From Lachnospiraceae bacterium (GTDB taxonomy: Bacteria; Bacillota; Clostridia; Lachnospirales; Lachnospiraceae): a stretch of 14,091 nucleotides of DNA. Position numbers and translations under genes: made by a program. Positions 1 through 6,876 of the stretch are shown here, piece after piece. The stretch spans positions 1 to 14,091 of the forward strand of contig JAFUUM010000032.1 in the NCBI GenBank assembly GCA_017477805.1. Direction: 5' to 3'. Position 1 is the stretch's first letter, and every line of letters begins with the position of its first letter. Below the pieces are notes generated by a model, which saw only the letters and a list, made by a program, of their open reading frames with translations, had not been told where the DNA came from and ran no database searches.

Positions 1-299
1 CGGAGCAGGTTCTCGGCTATATCGCGGAAAGCGGTGCTTCCGGTGAAAACCTTGTTTTTGTCAATAACGGCGTGACCCACATCGGCTGGACGGTGCTGAA
101 CTATTATTATCCCGAAGCCGAAGTGATCAACGGCGGGTATGATTCCACGGATGCCGATGATTTCTGGGTATTTTCCGTCATCAATATCGACGAAGCCACC
201 ATGAACCACATGAGAAACGACAAGGGATATAACATGGATGACTACGGAATCCAGCAGGTGGCAAAATATCCCTGCTTCCTCTATCATTTTTACAGATAA
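1..299 (+). CDS. C-terminal end of an unidentified protein (partial)
   Basis: The reading frame is open from base 3 to a TAA at 297-299 and has no stop upstream, so the window begins inside this gene. A GTG at 72 could be read as a start, but it has no ribosome binding site and sits in mid-domain, so I treat it as an ordinary valine. About 98 residues are visible. They are hydrophilic, rich in Tyr, Asn and Asp, have no transmembrane segment, and end in a short aromatic stretch (CFLYHFYR). The segment with NNGVTHIGW and NYYYPEAEV alternates like beta strands. It vaguely recalls the soluble C-terminal part of large clostridial membrane glycosyltransferases (GT39-like), but that is only an impression. 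No terminator is evident between it and the next gene. Function unknown. Confidence 0.7.
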   Translation, partial: EQVLGYIAESGASGENLVFVNNGVTHIGWTVLNYYYPEAEVINGGYDSTDADDFWVFSVINIDEATMNHMRNDKGYNMDDYGIQQVAKYPCFLYHFYR

Positions 300-314
300 A
301 ACCTTGATTTTATG

Positions 315-343
315 TTGTAACAGCCCCTGTGAGTTGGTAAACT
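315..343 (+). promoter_or_regulatory. possible sigma-A promoter of the dacF-like gene
   Basis: TTGTAA (315-320) and TAAACT (338-343) are separated by 17 bases. Each hexamer matches the sigma-A consensus at four of six positions. Transcription would start near 350, about 34 bases before the carboxypeptidase start codon. No better pair was seen in the 84-base gap, but the match is modest. Confidence 0.35.
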
Positions 344-360
344 GTTTATGCAAGATTATT

Positions 361-377
361 GAGGACACATGGGTTAA
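361..377 (+). promoter_or_regulatory. two-codon upstream ORF in the dacF-like leader
   Basis: A purine-rich GAGGA (361-365) lies just before ATG GGT TAA (369-377), a Met-Gly-stop mini-ORF. It ends six bases before the carboxypeptidase ATG at 384. That ATG has no good ribosome binding site at normal distance, since the GAGG is 19 bases away. Translation may therefore begin on the mini-ORF and reinitiate, or the true site may be a weak GGG at 371-373. What I see is the sequence; the regulatory role is inferred. Confidence 0.3.
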
Positions 378-383
378 ACATAG

Positions 384-2030
384 ATGAAACAGAATAGACG
401 AAAGAGAGCCGGGGTTTTTGCCCTTGGCCTCGCTGCGTTTTTGATTTCACAGAGCCTCAGCGTGCCAAATGCACCTTGGGGCTCTTTTTCGGTATTGCCG
501 GTATATGCTTCCGCTCCCGTACAGGACGATGAAACAACAAATCCCGATGGCAGCAGTGCCTTATCCGAGGGGGTTGTGAGTGAGGAAACGGAAGAAAAGA
601 ACAAAATGACCACGGACCAGACGGGGATCCAGACACCTTATCCCCAGATGGCACCGGAGATCCAGGCAGATTCCGCCATCCTCATGGATGCGGATTCCGG
701 CGCGATCCTTTACGGCAAAAAAATAAATACGGAACAATATCCCGCATCCATCACCAAGATCCTGACCTGCCTTGTGGTTTGGGAAAACTGTAGTCCCGAT
801 GAGGTTGTTACTTTCTCGAGCAATGCGGTTTTTGGCATTGAGCGGGGATCCTCTAACATCGGCATCGATGAAGGAGAGCAGATGACCATCGACGAATGTC
901 TCTATGCCATTCTCCTTGAGTCTGCCAATGAAGTGGCGGCGGGAGTTGCGGAGCATGTCGCCGGGGATCAGGCATCTTTTGCGGCCATGATGAATGAAAA
1001 GGCAAAGGAACTGGGGTGCAAAAACTCCAATTTCGTCAATCCTCACGGCCTGCCCAACGATGCCCACTATACCAGTGCCTACGACATGGCGCTTATTGCC
1101 AGGGCATTCTTCTCTTATGATCATCTGGCGGAGATCGCGGGCACGGCCTATCATCACTTAAATGCTACGGCAACCCAGAAGGATGAGATCGACCTGCGGA
1201 ACCATCACCGGATGCTGGAGGGCTGTCAGAGGGGCACGAAATACATCTACCCCTATACCGTAGGCGGAAAGACGGGCTTTACCACCATCGCAAGGGAAAC
1301 CCTTGTAACCTGTGCGGAAAAGGACGGAAAGCGACTGATCTGCGTGATCCTAAAGGACGAGGCTCCCAATCATTATCTGGACACCACCAATCTCTTTGAG
1401 TTTGGCTTCAATGATTTCTCCCAGGTCAATGCCTACGAGCATATGAATGCACTCCAGATCGATTCCATGATCACCGGAAGCTTTGGGGAGATCACCTATT
1501 CCTTAAGCGAGGAAGCAAACCTCATTGTTCCCGACATCGCGGAGTATGAAGATCTATCGGCAGACGTGGAAAAGATCTCCGGGACAACAAAACAGGACGA
1601 AGAAACGGGACTTATCACGGGAAGCGGAGAGATCCGGTTTACCTACCAGGGCGCCTACTGCGGCGGCATCCGCTTTACCTATGAAGACCGGAGTCGGTTA
1701 AAGCCCGTGGAAGAAGAAACGGTAGAGACGGCGGAAACCGAGAGCGAGACCACGGAAACTCCCACCGAGAAGAAGGAACCCAACAAGATCCTTGCCGGCG
1801 TAGTCAAAGTACTGATCTTTATCATTAAGGCCCTTGGCCTGATCGCTGCGGCCCTGATCGTTACGGCAGCCATTGTCTTTGGCGGACGGTATTTCTACGA
1901 GGAAACAAAGCGCAGGAAGAAGAACAAGGAAGTCATGGAACGGATCCGCAAGAGAAGAGAGCGGGAACAAAGTGGCGGGAGTCGGAAAAAGAAAAATGAT
2001 GATGAAAAACAGGAGAAGACAGATCTTTGA
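384..2030 (+). CDS. D-alanyl-D-alanine carboxypeptidase, DacF/PBP5 type
   Basis: This is a low-molecular-mass penicillin-binding protein of the S11 serine peptidase family, which trims the terminal D-Ala from peptidoglycan pentapeptides outside the membrane. All three active-site motifs are present: SITK (S122, K125), SAN (180-182) and KTG (296-298). A basic n-region (KQNRRKR) and a hydrophobic core ending near residue 42 form the signal peptide and support this start. Residues 43-90 are a low-complexity linker, and the catalytic domain spans about 91-345. A beta-rich PBP5_C-like region follows, then an E/T-rich linker (443-464). Usual DacF/PBP5 proteins end in an amphipathic anchor and are about 380-450 residues long. 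This one has 548 residues, a full transmembrane helix (about 469-500), and a roughly 40-residue Lys/Arg-rich tail predicted to be cytoplasmic. The end overlaps the CapA-like gene by 35 bases, implying co-translation. Confidence 0.93.
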   Translation: MKQNRRKRAGVFALGLAAFLISQSLSVPNAPWGSFSVLPVYASAPVQDDETTNPDGSSALSEGVVSEETEEKNKMTTDQTGIQTPYPQMAPEIQADSAILMDADSGAILYGKKINTEQYPASITKILTCLVVWENCSPDEVVTFSSNAVFGIERGSSNIGIDEGEQMTIDECLYAILLESANEVAAGVAEHVAGDQASFAAMMNEKAKELGCKNSNFVNPHGLPNDAHYTSAYDMALIARAFFSYDHLAEIAGTAYHHLNATATQKDEIDLRNHHRMLEGCQRGTKYIYPYTVGGKTGFTTIARETLVTCAEKDGKRLICVILKDEAPNHYLDTTNLFEFGFNDFSQVNAYEHMNALQIDSMITGSFGEITYSLSEEANLIVPDIAEYEDLSADVEKISGTTKQDEETGLITGSGEIRFTYQGAYCGGIRFTYEDRSRLKPVEEETVETAETESETTETPTEKKEPNKILAGVVKVLIFIIKALGLIAAALIVTAAIVFGGRYFYEETKRRKKNKEVMERIRKRREREQSGGSRKKKNDDEKQEKTDL

Positions 2031-3324
2031 TATCCTTTCCGTGCTTGCCTTTGCCCTCCTTTTGGGAGGCTGCGGCACAGGGGCAGCAGGTGCGGCGTTG
2101 GCCGGGCAGCAGTCTTTGCAGGCGGCGGAAGGATGGGAGAGCATTCCGGAGACGGAGGCTGTAACGCCGGCTTCTATGGAAACGCCCGCGGCCACTACGG
2201 AGACGGATGGGGCTACGGAAGCACTCTCTGGGACGGAAACCGCGGAAGAAACAGCAGAGACCGAGGATCCTGCCGTGGAACTCATCATGGTGGGAGATGT
2301 GCTGATGCACGACCGCATCATCGAAGCGGGAAAGCAGGCAGACGGCACCTATTCTTATGACTTTTTATTTGAACATACCGCAGATCTCATTGAAGATGCG
2401 GATCTTGCACTGGTCAATCAGGAAACCATCCTTGGGGGCGGAGCCCTTCGGTATTCCGGCTATCCTGCCTTCAATTCTCCCACGGAGGTTGGAGATGCGG
2501 AGGTAAAAGCGGGCTTTGATGTGGCTCTCCATGCCACCAACCATGCATTGGACCGGAAGGCAGCAGGGGTTGAGAATACCCTGGCTTTCTGGAAAAGCAC
2601 CTATCCGGAGATGGAAGTGCTGGGGATCCATGACAGTGCGGAAGACCAGCAGGAACTCTGCATTCTGGAAATAAAGGGCATTCGGATCGCTATTTTGAAT
2701 TACACCTACGGCACCAACGGTATTTCCATGCCGGCGGACAAGCCCTATCTGGTGGACTATCTGACCACAGACCGTGTACTTGCCGACATCGCGAGAGCGG
2801 AGGCTGAGGCGGACTTTACCGTAGTGATCCCCCATTGGGGCATTGAGTACAAGTTAGAGCCTTCGGCGGACCAGAAGAAATGGGCGAAACTGTTCTTGGA
2901 AAACGGCGTGGATCTTGTGATCGGAGCCCATCCTCACGTCATCGAGCCTATGGAATGGATGGAAGATGAAAAGGGCCACCGGATGCTGGTGTATTATTCC
3001 CTTGGAAATTACGTGAACGCCACCAGCGGCACCGGAGCCGGCGTTATGAATCGTCTTGTGGGCGGTATGGCGGATGTGGAACTGATCCGGGAAGAGGACG
3101 GAACGGTGGTGATCGAAAGTGCCGGCGTGATCCCTCTGATCACCCACTGGGAGCAGGGACTCTACACGACCTACGTCATGGAGGATTACACGGAAGAACT
3201 GGCGGCGGTCAATACCGTGCGGAAACAGGATGCTTCCTTTTCTCTGGAGGCCTGCAGGAAGTTAGCCCGGGATGTCTGGGGAGAATTTATCATTTCGGAG
3301 GAAGAAGCCCATGAAGGCTTTTGA
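1996..3324 (+). CDS. CapA-family lipoprotein (PgsA-like metallophosphoesterase fold)
   Basis: The 442-residue protein belongs to the CapA/PgsA family, first known from poly-gamma-glutamate capsule synthesis and related to calcineurin-like phosphoesterases. Counting from the ATG at 1996, family motifs are GDVLMHD (100-106), NQET (141-144), ATNHALDR (180-187), HWGIEY (280-285), GAHPHVIE (310-317) and SLGNYV (335-340). Their Asp, His and Asn residues are the expected metal ligands. The N terminus has a basic stretch, a hydrophobic core and LLGGC, giving a probable lipidated Cys26, so the protein should sit outside the membrane. Residues about 49-93 are a Glu/Thr/Ala-rich tether. The frame is open from 1873, but the ATG cluster 1996-2004 directly before the signal peptide is the sensible start. 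No pgsB or pgsC (capB/capC) lies nearby, so polyglutamate synthesis is not supported. The pairing with a carboxypeptidase suggests an envelope role. Confidence 0.9.
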   Translation: MMMKNRRRQIFDILSVLAFALLLGGCGTGAAGAALAGQQSLQAAEGWESIPETEAVTPASMETPAATTETDGATEALSGTETAEETAETEDPAVELIMVGDVLMHDRIIEAGKQADGTYSYDFLFEHTADLIEDADLALVNQETILGGGALRYSGYPAFNSPTEVGDAEVKAGFDVALHATNHALDRKAAGVENTLAFWKSTYPEMEVLGIHDSAEDQQELCILEIKGIRIAILNYTYGTNGISMPADKPYLVDYLTTDRVLADIARAEAEADFTVVIPHWGIEYKLEPSADQKKWAKLFLENGVDLVIGAHPHVIEPMEWMEDEKGHRMLVYYSLGNYVNATSGTGAGVMNRLVGGMADVELIREEDGTVVIESAGVIPLITHWEQGLYTTYVMEDYTEELAAVNTVRKQDASFSLEACRKLARDVWGEFIISEEEAHEGF

Positions 3325-3817
3325 GATCGCAAGCAGCAAGGATCTCATGGGAAAACTGCTGTTAAAACAGGATTTTGACGGATTTTTATTAGAGGAGATG
3401 GAACTGGTCATGAGCCGGACTTACCGTATTGACGGACGGATCCGGAAAGAGTTCTTCGGAGATCCGGAAGATGGCGGAGCGGAACTGCCGGCCTATGAGT
3501 TTTGCAGCTGGGAAGAAGAAAAACCCTTTGTGACGTCCCTGATCCGGGGAAAACGGGCGCCCCTGAAGTTTTCCATCGTCCTTCGGAAAAAGCCGGAGGA
3601 GACGGCAGCCTTTCTAAAGGGACTGGGACTTCCTGCAGGTCCCGGGGAGAGTCCCGTGGATGCTTTTGTTTTTACCATCCGGTTTGAAAAGGGTGTTACC
3701 ACCATTGTTTCCGGTACTTCCTATTCGACCTTTACCATGGACAAAGAAGCGGAGAAAGCCTGGGACCTCGAGCTGGAGCGTTTCCTTAACGGGGCAGGCA
3801 TCGAGTACGAGGTTTGA
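3311..3817 (+). CDS. DUF5721-like conserved hypothetical protein
   Basis: This encodes 168 residues with no signal peptide or transmembrane helix, so it is probably cytoplasmic. GGAGG (3297-3301) lies nine bases before ATG 3311 and fixes the start, although the frame is open from 3272. The gene overlaps the CapA-like stop by 14 bases and is almost certainly translated from the same message. Visible features are an N-terminal MKAFEI strand, a predicted helix around 10-30, the dipeptide-rich RTYRIDGRIRKEFF segment, and SLIRGKRAPLKFSIVL. That layout matches my memory of DUF5721 proteins of Lachnospiraceae, whose function is unknown. No catalytic motif is recognisable. Its link to the envelope proteins upstream rests only on operon position. 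Confidence 0.75.
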   Translation: MKAFEIASSKDLMGKLLLKQDFDGFLLEEMELVMSRTYRIDGRIRKEFFGDPEDGGAELPAYEFCSWEEEKPFVTSLIRGKRAPLKFSIVLRKKPEETAAFLKGLGLPAGPGESPVDAFVFTIRFEKGVTTIVSGTSYSTFTMDKEAEKAWDLELERFLNGAGIEYEV

Positions 3818-3849
3818 TGGTTTCCCTGCTCGCCTACCTCATTTCTTTG

Positions 3850-3858
3850 TGTTATAAT
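3850..3858 (+). promoter_or_regulatory. extended -10 promoter of the three-helix membrane protein gene
   Basis: TGTTATAAT is a perfect extended -10 element (TGnTATAAT). No convincing -35 lies 16-18 bases upstream, where the sequence is TCGCCT, which is tolerated when the TGn is present. Transcription would begin near 3865, about 43 bases before the start codon. Confidence 0.6.
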
Positions 3859-3864
3859 TTATGA

Positions 3865-3879
3865 GGCATCGCGGATGCC
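3865..3879 (+). repeat. 6-bp perfect hairpin at the predicted 5' end of the transcript
   Basis: GGCATC (3865-3870), GCG and GATGCC (3874-3879) form a perfect inverted repeat with a three-base loop. It starts almost exactly where transcription from the 3850-3858 promoter should start. No T-run follows, so it is not a terminator. It could be a 5' stabilising hairpin or an operator. Confidence 0.5.
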
Positions 3880-3907
3880 ATAAACTTTGGATTAACAAGA
3901 GGTTCTC

Positions 3908-4273
3908 ATGCAGATTTTTGTGGAACTTGCGGCCTGTCTTTTTCTGATCGGCCAGATCTATTGCACGCTCATGCACAATCAGGCAGTACGGGATCGTGAT
4001 CTTAAGAGCAAACGATTCATGTATCTTGGGATGCTGGTGTGTTTTGCGACCTCTTTTGCTCTTGTGATGATCAACCTGATCCGTTTTGAAAGATCCATCG
4101 TTGCGATCTGTCTGGTACCCGTGGCCCTTCTTGCCATGGTCCTTACCGGATTCGAACTGGGACGTCCCGTGGATCCCTCTATCTTCGAAGAAGAGGAGCC
4201 GAAAGAGGGAGAAGAATTCCTGGAGGATCTGGAAGAAGAATCGAATAATCGTGATGATCAGCAATTGTATTAA
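3908..4273 (+). CDS. small three-helix membrane protein with acidic tail
   Basis: I do not recognise this 121-residue protein. AAGAGG (3897-3902) lies five bases before the ATG. Three hydrophobic segments are visible at about 4-22, 38-58 and 63-83, joined by a basic loop (RDRDLKSKR, 28-36). The tail from about 93 is very acidic (runs of Glu, EEFLEDLEEE) and ends in DDQQLY. By the positive-inside rule the basic loop between helices 1 and 2 should be cytoplasmic, which puts the N terminus and the tail on the outer face. Its own promoter lies upstream and a strong terminator follows, so it is probably a single-gene unit. Convergence with argG gives no functional hint. Confidence 0.7.
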   Translation: MQIFVELAACLFLIGQIYCTLMHNQAVRDRDLKSKRFMYLGMLVCFATSFALVMINLIRFERSIVAICLVPVALLAMVLTGFELGRPVDPSIFEEEEPKEGEEFLEDLEEESNNRDDQQLY

Positions 4274-4303
4274 AAAAGAGGATGCGGTGCCGCATCCTCT
4301 TTT
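4274..4303. terminator. bidirectional intrinsic terminator
   Basis: AAAAGAGGATGCGG (4274-4287) pairs fully with CCGCATCCTCTTTT (4290-4303). The helix has about 13 pairs around a four-base GTGC loop, with an A-run on the left and a T-run on the right. It works in both directions and lies between the membrane protein gene and the convergent argG, whose stop is at 4321-4323. Confidence 0.92.
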
Positions 4304-4320
4304 CTCATAGGTTTTGTTTA

Positions 4321-5544
4321 TTACTTCAGCTGTCCCTGTTCCTGCATCTTCAGTGCTCTTACCTTGCTGGAGAGACCGAAGAGGTTGATGAAGCCTTCCG
4401 CATCGTGGTGATCATACATGTCACCGGTGGTGAAGCTTGCGATGCTCTCATTGTACAGAGAGTAGGGATAAGTGGTGCCGGCCTTGATGATGTTGCCTTT
4501 GTAGAGCTTGAACTTTACTTCGCCGGTCACGTATTTCTGGGTGCTCTCGATAAATGCCTGAACTGCTTCCCGAAGGGGAGTGAACCACTTTCCTTCGTAA
4601 ACGATCTGAGCCAGCTTGTTGCCCATATCGGTCTTCAGCGCATAGGTATCGCGGTCGAGGATCAGCTCCTCGAGCTGCTGGTGTGCTTCGTACAGGATGG
4701 TTCCGCCGGGAGTCTCGTAAACGCCGCGGCTCTTCATGCCAACAACACGGTTCTCCACGATATCGATGATACCGATGCCGTGCTTTCCGCCCAGGCGGTT
4801 TAACTCAGCGATGATATCGGAAACCTTCATCTCCTTGCCGTTAACGCTCTTCGGAACGCCGGCTTCGAAAGTCATGGTCACGTATTCGCCTTCATCGGGT
4901 GCTTCTTCGGGAGTCGTGCTGAGCACAAGAAGATGCTTGTAGTTAGGCTCTTTTGAAGGATCTTCCAGTTCCAGACCCTCATGGCTGATGTGCCAGAGGT
5001 TACGGTCACGGCTGTAGCTGCTGTCTGCGGAGAAAGGAAGATTGATGCCGTGCTGACGGCAGTATTCGATCTCTTCCTCACGGGAGTTCATGTTCCACTT
5101 ATCGTTTCTCCAGGCAGCGATGATCTTTAAGTCGGGAGCAAGAGCCTTGATACCAAGCTCGAAACGGATCTGGTCGTTACCCTTACCGGTAGCACCGTGG
5201 CAGATAGCGGTAGCGCCCTCTTTCCGTGCAATCTCAACAAGACGCTTTGCGATGCAGGGACGAGCCATGGAGGTGCCCAGCAGGTATTTGTTCTCGTAAA
5301 CGGCGTGAGCCTGAACACAGGGAACAACGTAGTTATCGCAGAAATCATCGGTGATGTCTTCGATATATAATTTGGAAGCGCCGCAGGAAAGGGCTCTCTC
5401 TTCCAGACCGTCCAGTTCTTCGCCCTGTCCGCAGTTAGCGCAGACACAGATCACTTCGTAATCGAAGTTCTCTTTTAACCAGGGGATGATGGCGGTTGTA
5501 TCGAGACCGCCGGAATATGCAAGTATGATTTTTTCCTTAGCCAT
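4321..5544 (-). CDS. argG: argininosuccinate synthase
   Basis: ArgG joins citrulline and aspartate with ATP to form argininosuccinate, the penultimate step of arginine synthesis in the cytoplasm. The 407-residue length is normal for the family. The ATP pyrophosphatase loop AYSGGLDTT is at residues 9-17. Other family signatures are GATGKGNDQIRFE, the SYSRDRNLWHISHEG segment that follows FSADS, and GKHGIGIIDIVENRVVG. The frame extends upstream to 5628, but AAAGGAG seven bases before the ATG at 5544 and the MAKEKIILAYSGG start make 5544 certain. argH, often the next gene, is absent, because the gene ends at a terminator. It diverges from argC across an operator-rich space, consistent with shared arginine control. 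Confidence 0.97.
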   Translation of the reverse strand: MAKEKIILAYSGGLDTTAIIPWLKENFDYEVICVCANCGQGEELDGLEERALSCGASKLYIEDITDDFCDNYVVPCVQAHAVYENKYLLGTSMARPCIAKRLVEIARKEGATAICHGATGKGNDQIRFELGIKALAPDLKIIAAWRNDKWNMNSREEEIEYCRQHGINLPFSADSSYSRDRNLWHISHEGLELEDPSKEPNYKHLLVLSTTPEEAPDEGEYVTMTFEAGVPKSVNGKEMKVSDIIAELNRLGGKHGIGIIDIVENRVVGMKSRGVYETPGGTILYEAHQQLEELILDRDTYALKTDMGNKLAQIVYEGKWFTPLREAVQAFIESTQKYVTGEVKFKLYKGNIIKAGTTYPYSLYNESIASFTTGDMYDHHDAEGFINLFGLSSKVRALKMQEQGQLK

Positions 5545-5599
5545 GTTCGTCTCCTTTGATAAATATTGAAAATAGTGTGTTTTCACTTCGTTATTCACT

Positions 5600-5628
5600 A
5601 CTCTACTGCATAAACATTCCGATTTCAA
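5600..5628 (-). promoter_or_regulatory. promoter of argG
   Basis: Read on the minus strand, TTGAAA (5628-5623, five of six to consensus) and TAGAGT (5605-5600, four of six) are 17 bases apart. Transcription should start near 5593, giving a leader of about 50 bases. A TTTATGCA half-site (plus-strand TGCATAAA, 5607-5614) lies in the spacer, and a second copy lies just upstream of the -35. Bound regulator would cover the promoter. Confidence 0.6.
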
Positions 5629-5715
5629 GTGGAAATTTATGCAAAAACAGACGAAAATATATGCATAAAATAAATATCACTTGCATAATATGCATAAATA
5701 AAGTATAGTTATGCA
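5605..5715. promoter_or_regulatory. cluster of ARG-box-like operators between argG and argC
   Basis: The core TGCATAA or its complement occurs at 5607-5613, 5637-5643, 5662-5668, 5682-5688, 5691-5697 and 5709-5715. TGCATAATATGCA at 5682-5694 is a perfect 13-base palindrome. Against the ArgR/AhrC consensus (TGAAT, four A/T, ATTCA), the best 18-base matches are 5605-5622, 5628-5645 and 5650-5667, with centres 23 and 22 bases apart, close to two helical turns. The half-site differs from the E. coli and Bacillus form mainly by C for A (TGCAT for TGAAT). The sites overlap both promoters. Binding by an ArgR homologue is inferred; no argR gene is in the window. Confidence 0.65.
5681..5709 (+). promoter_or_regulatory. 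promoter of argC-argB-argD
   Basis: TTGCAT (5681-5686) and TATAGT (5704-5709) are spaced by 17 bases, with a predicted start near 5716. The 13-base palindrome covers the -35, and a TTATGCA half-site (5709-5715) covers the end of the -10 and the start point, as expected of a repressed promoter. The -35 match is weak beyond TTG. Confidence 0.5.
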
Positions 5716-5735
5716 ATATGAACGGAGGTAACGTT

Positions 5736-6806
5736 ATGATAAAGGTAGGAATCGTCGGAGCTACGGGCTATGCCGGAGCAGAGATCGTAAGGTTGTTATT
5801 GTCCCATCCCCAGGCGGAGATCAAGTGGTACGGGTCCAAATCCTATGTGGATCAGGCCTATGCGGATGTATATAAGAATTTTTTCAAGATCGTGGAAGAT
5901 CTTTGTAAGGAAGATGACCTTTCAAAGATGGCAGAGGAAGTGGACGTTATCTTCACGGCAACACCCCAGGGTTATCTTGCATCCGTGATCTCGGAGGAGA
6001 TTCTGCAGAAGGCAAAGGTCATCGACTTAAGCGCCGACTTCCGATTAAAAGATGTTTCCGTCTATGAGAAATGGTACGGCATCGAGCACAAAGCAACGCA
6101 GTTTTTGGAGGAAGCGGTTTACGGACTCTGCGAGATCAACAGAGAGAAGATCAAGAATACAAGACTGCTGGCAAATCCGGGTTGCTATACCACCTGCTCC
6201 ATTCTCACGGCTTATCCGCTGGTGAAGGAAGGTTATATTGATGAAAAGACCCTCATCGTGGATGCCAAGAGCGGTACCTCCGGTGCGGGCAGAGGCGCAA
6301 AGATCCCTAACCTTTTCTGCGAAGTCAACGAGAGCATCAAGCCCTACGGTGTTACCACCCACAGACATACCTCCGAGATCGAGGAGCAGCTTGGGTACGC
6401 GGCAGGAAGTGATCCGCTGACCATCAACTTCACGCCTCACCTGGTTCCCATGAATCGCGGGATCCTGGCGACAGAGTATGCAAACCTGAAAGAAGTGACA
6501 AGACCCGACGGTACCAAAGGCCTGCCTACGGAGGAGATGATCCGGGAAGCCTATGAGAAATATTACGGAAACGAGTACTTTATCCGTATCCTCAAAAAGG
6601 GAGAGTTCCCGGAAACAAGATTTGTGGAAGGCAGTAACTTCGTGGACATCGGCTTTACCGTGGACGAGCGTACCGGCCGGGTGATCGCGGTGGGCGCCAT
6701 CGACAACCTGGTCAAGGGTGCCGCAGGACAGGCGGTGCAGAACATGAACCTGATGTTTGGATTGCCGGAGAATATGGGATTGACCATGATGCCCGTGTTC
6801 CCGTAA
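5736..6806 (+). CDS. argC: N-acetyl-gamma-glutamyl-phosphate reductase
   Basis: ArgC reduces N-acetylglutamyl phosphate with NADPH to the semialdehyde, the third step of ornithine synthesis. The Rossmann dinucleotide motif GIVGATGYAG lies at residues 5-14. The catalytic cysteine is C150 in NPGCYTT, and the conserved histidine segment HRHTSEIEEQ begins near residue 209. The length of 356 residues is normal. An ATG at 5718 is in frame, but GGAGG (5724-5728) seven bases before ATG 5736 and the MIKVGIVGATG start favour 5736. It is first in a plus-strand run with argB (70-base gap) and argD. argJ, which often follows argC, is missing here. Confidence 0.97.
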   Translation: MIKVGIVGATGYAGAEIVRLLLSHPQAEIKWYGSKSYVDQAYADVYKNFFKIVEDLCKEDDLSKMAEEVDVIFTATPQGYLASVISEEILQKAKVIDLSADFRLKDVSVYEKWYGIEHKATQFLEEAVYGLCEINREKIKNTRLLANPGCYTTCSILTAYPLVKEGYIDEKTLIVDAKSGTSGAGRGAKIPNLFCEVNESIKPYGVTTHRHTSEIEEQLGYAAGSDPLTINFTPHLVPMNRGILATEYANLKEVTRPDGTKGLPTEEMIREAYEKYYGNEYFIRILKKGEFPETRFVEGSNFVDIGFTVDERTGRVIAVGAIDNLVKGAAGQAVQNMNLMFGLPENMGLTMMPVFP

Positions 6807-6876
6807 GAGATTTCGAAGAAGCGGAACAATTCGTTTTTCACTTGAAATACATTACATGATTAGGAGGAAAACCAAC

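Noticed and set aside
345..352. TTTATGCA upstream of the dacF-like gene, identical to the arg operator half-site
   Set aside because: It is a single isolated copy without a partner half-site. An 8-mer match in AT-rich leader DNA can occur by chance, and there is no pathway link.
1698..2348. 216-codon open frame on the minus strand across the carboxypeptidase/CapA junction
   Set aside because: Its product is a Ser/Val/Ala-rich low-complexity shadow of the E/T-rich linkers on the other strand, and two well-supported genes cover the same bases.
1996..3324. poly-gamma-glutamate capsule synthesis locus
   Set aside because: Only a CapA-like protein is present. No ligase (pgsB/capB) or pgsC gene is adjacent, so the capsule role is not supported.
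3809..3840. GAGGT...ACCTC as a terminator after the DUF5721-like gene
   Set aside because: The stem is five pairs with a loop of over 20 bases, and the following T-run is broken, so termination is unlikely.
4282..4803. 173-codon plus-strand open frame antisense to argG
   Set aside because: It starts inside the terminator hairpin, has no ribosome binding site, and lies opposite a fully conserved argG.
6807..6876. possible promoter or missing small gene between argC and argB
   Set aside because: TTGAAA at 6842-6847 has no -10 at a suitable distance, and no frame of useful length with a ribosome binding site is seen other than argB itself.
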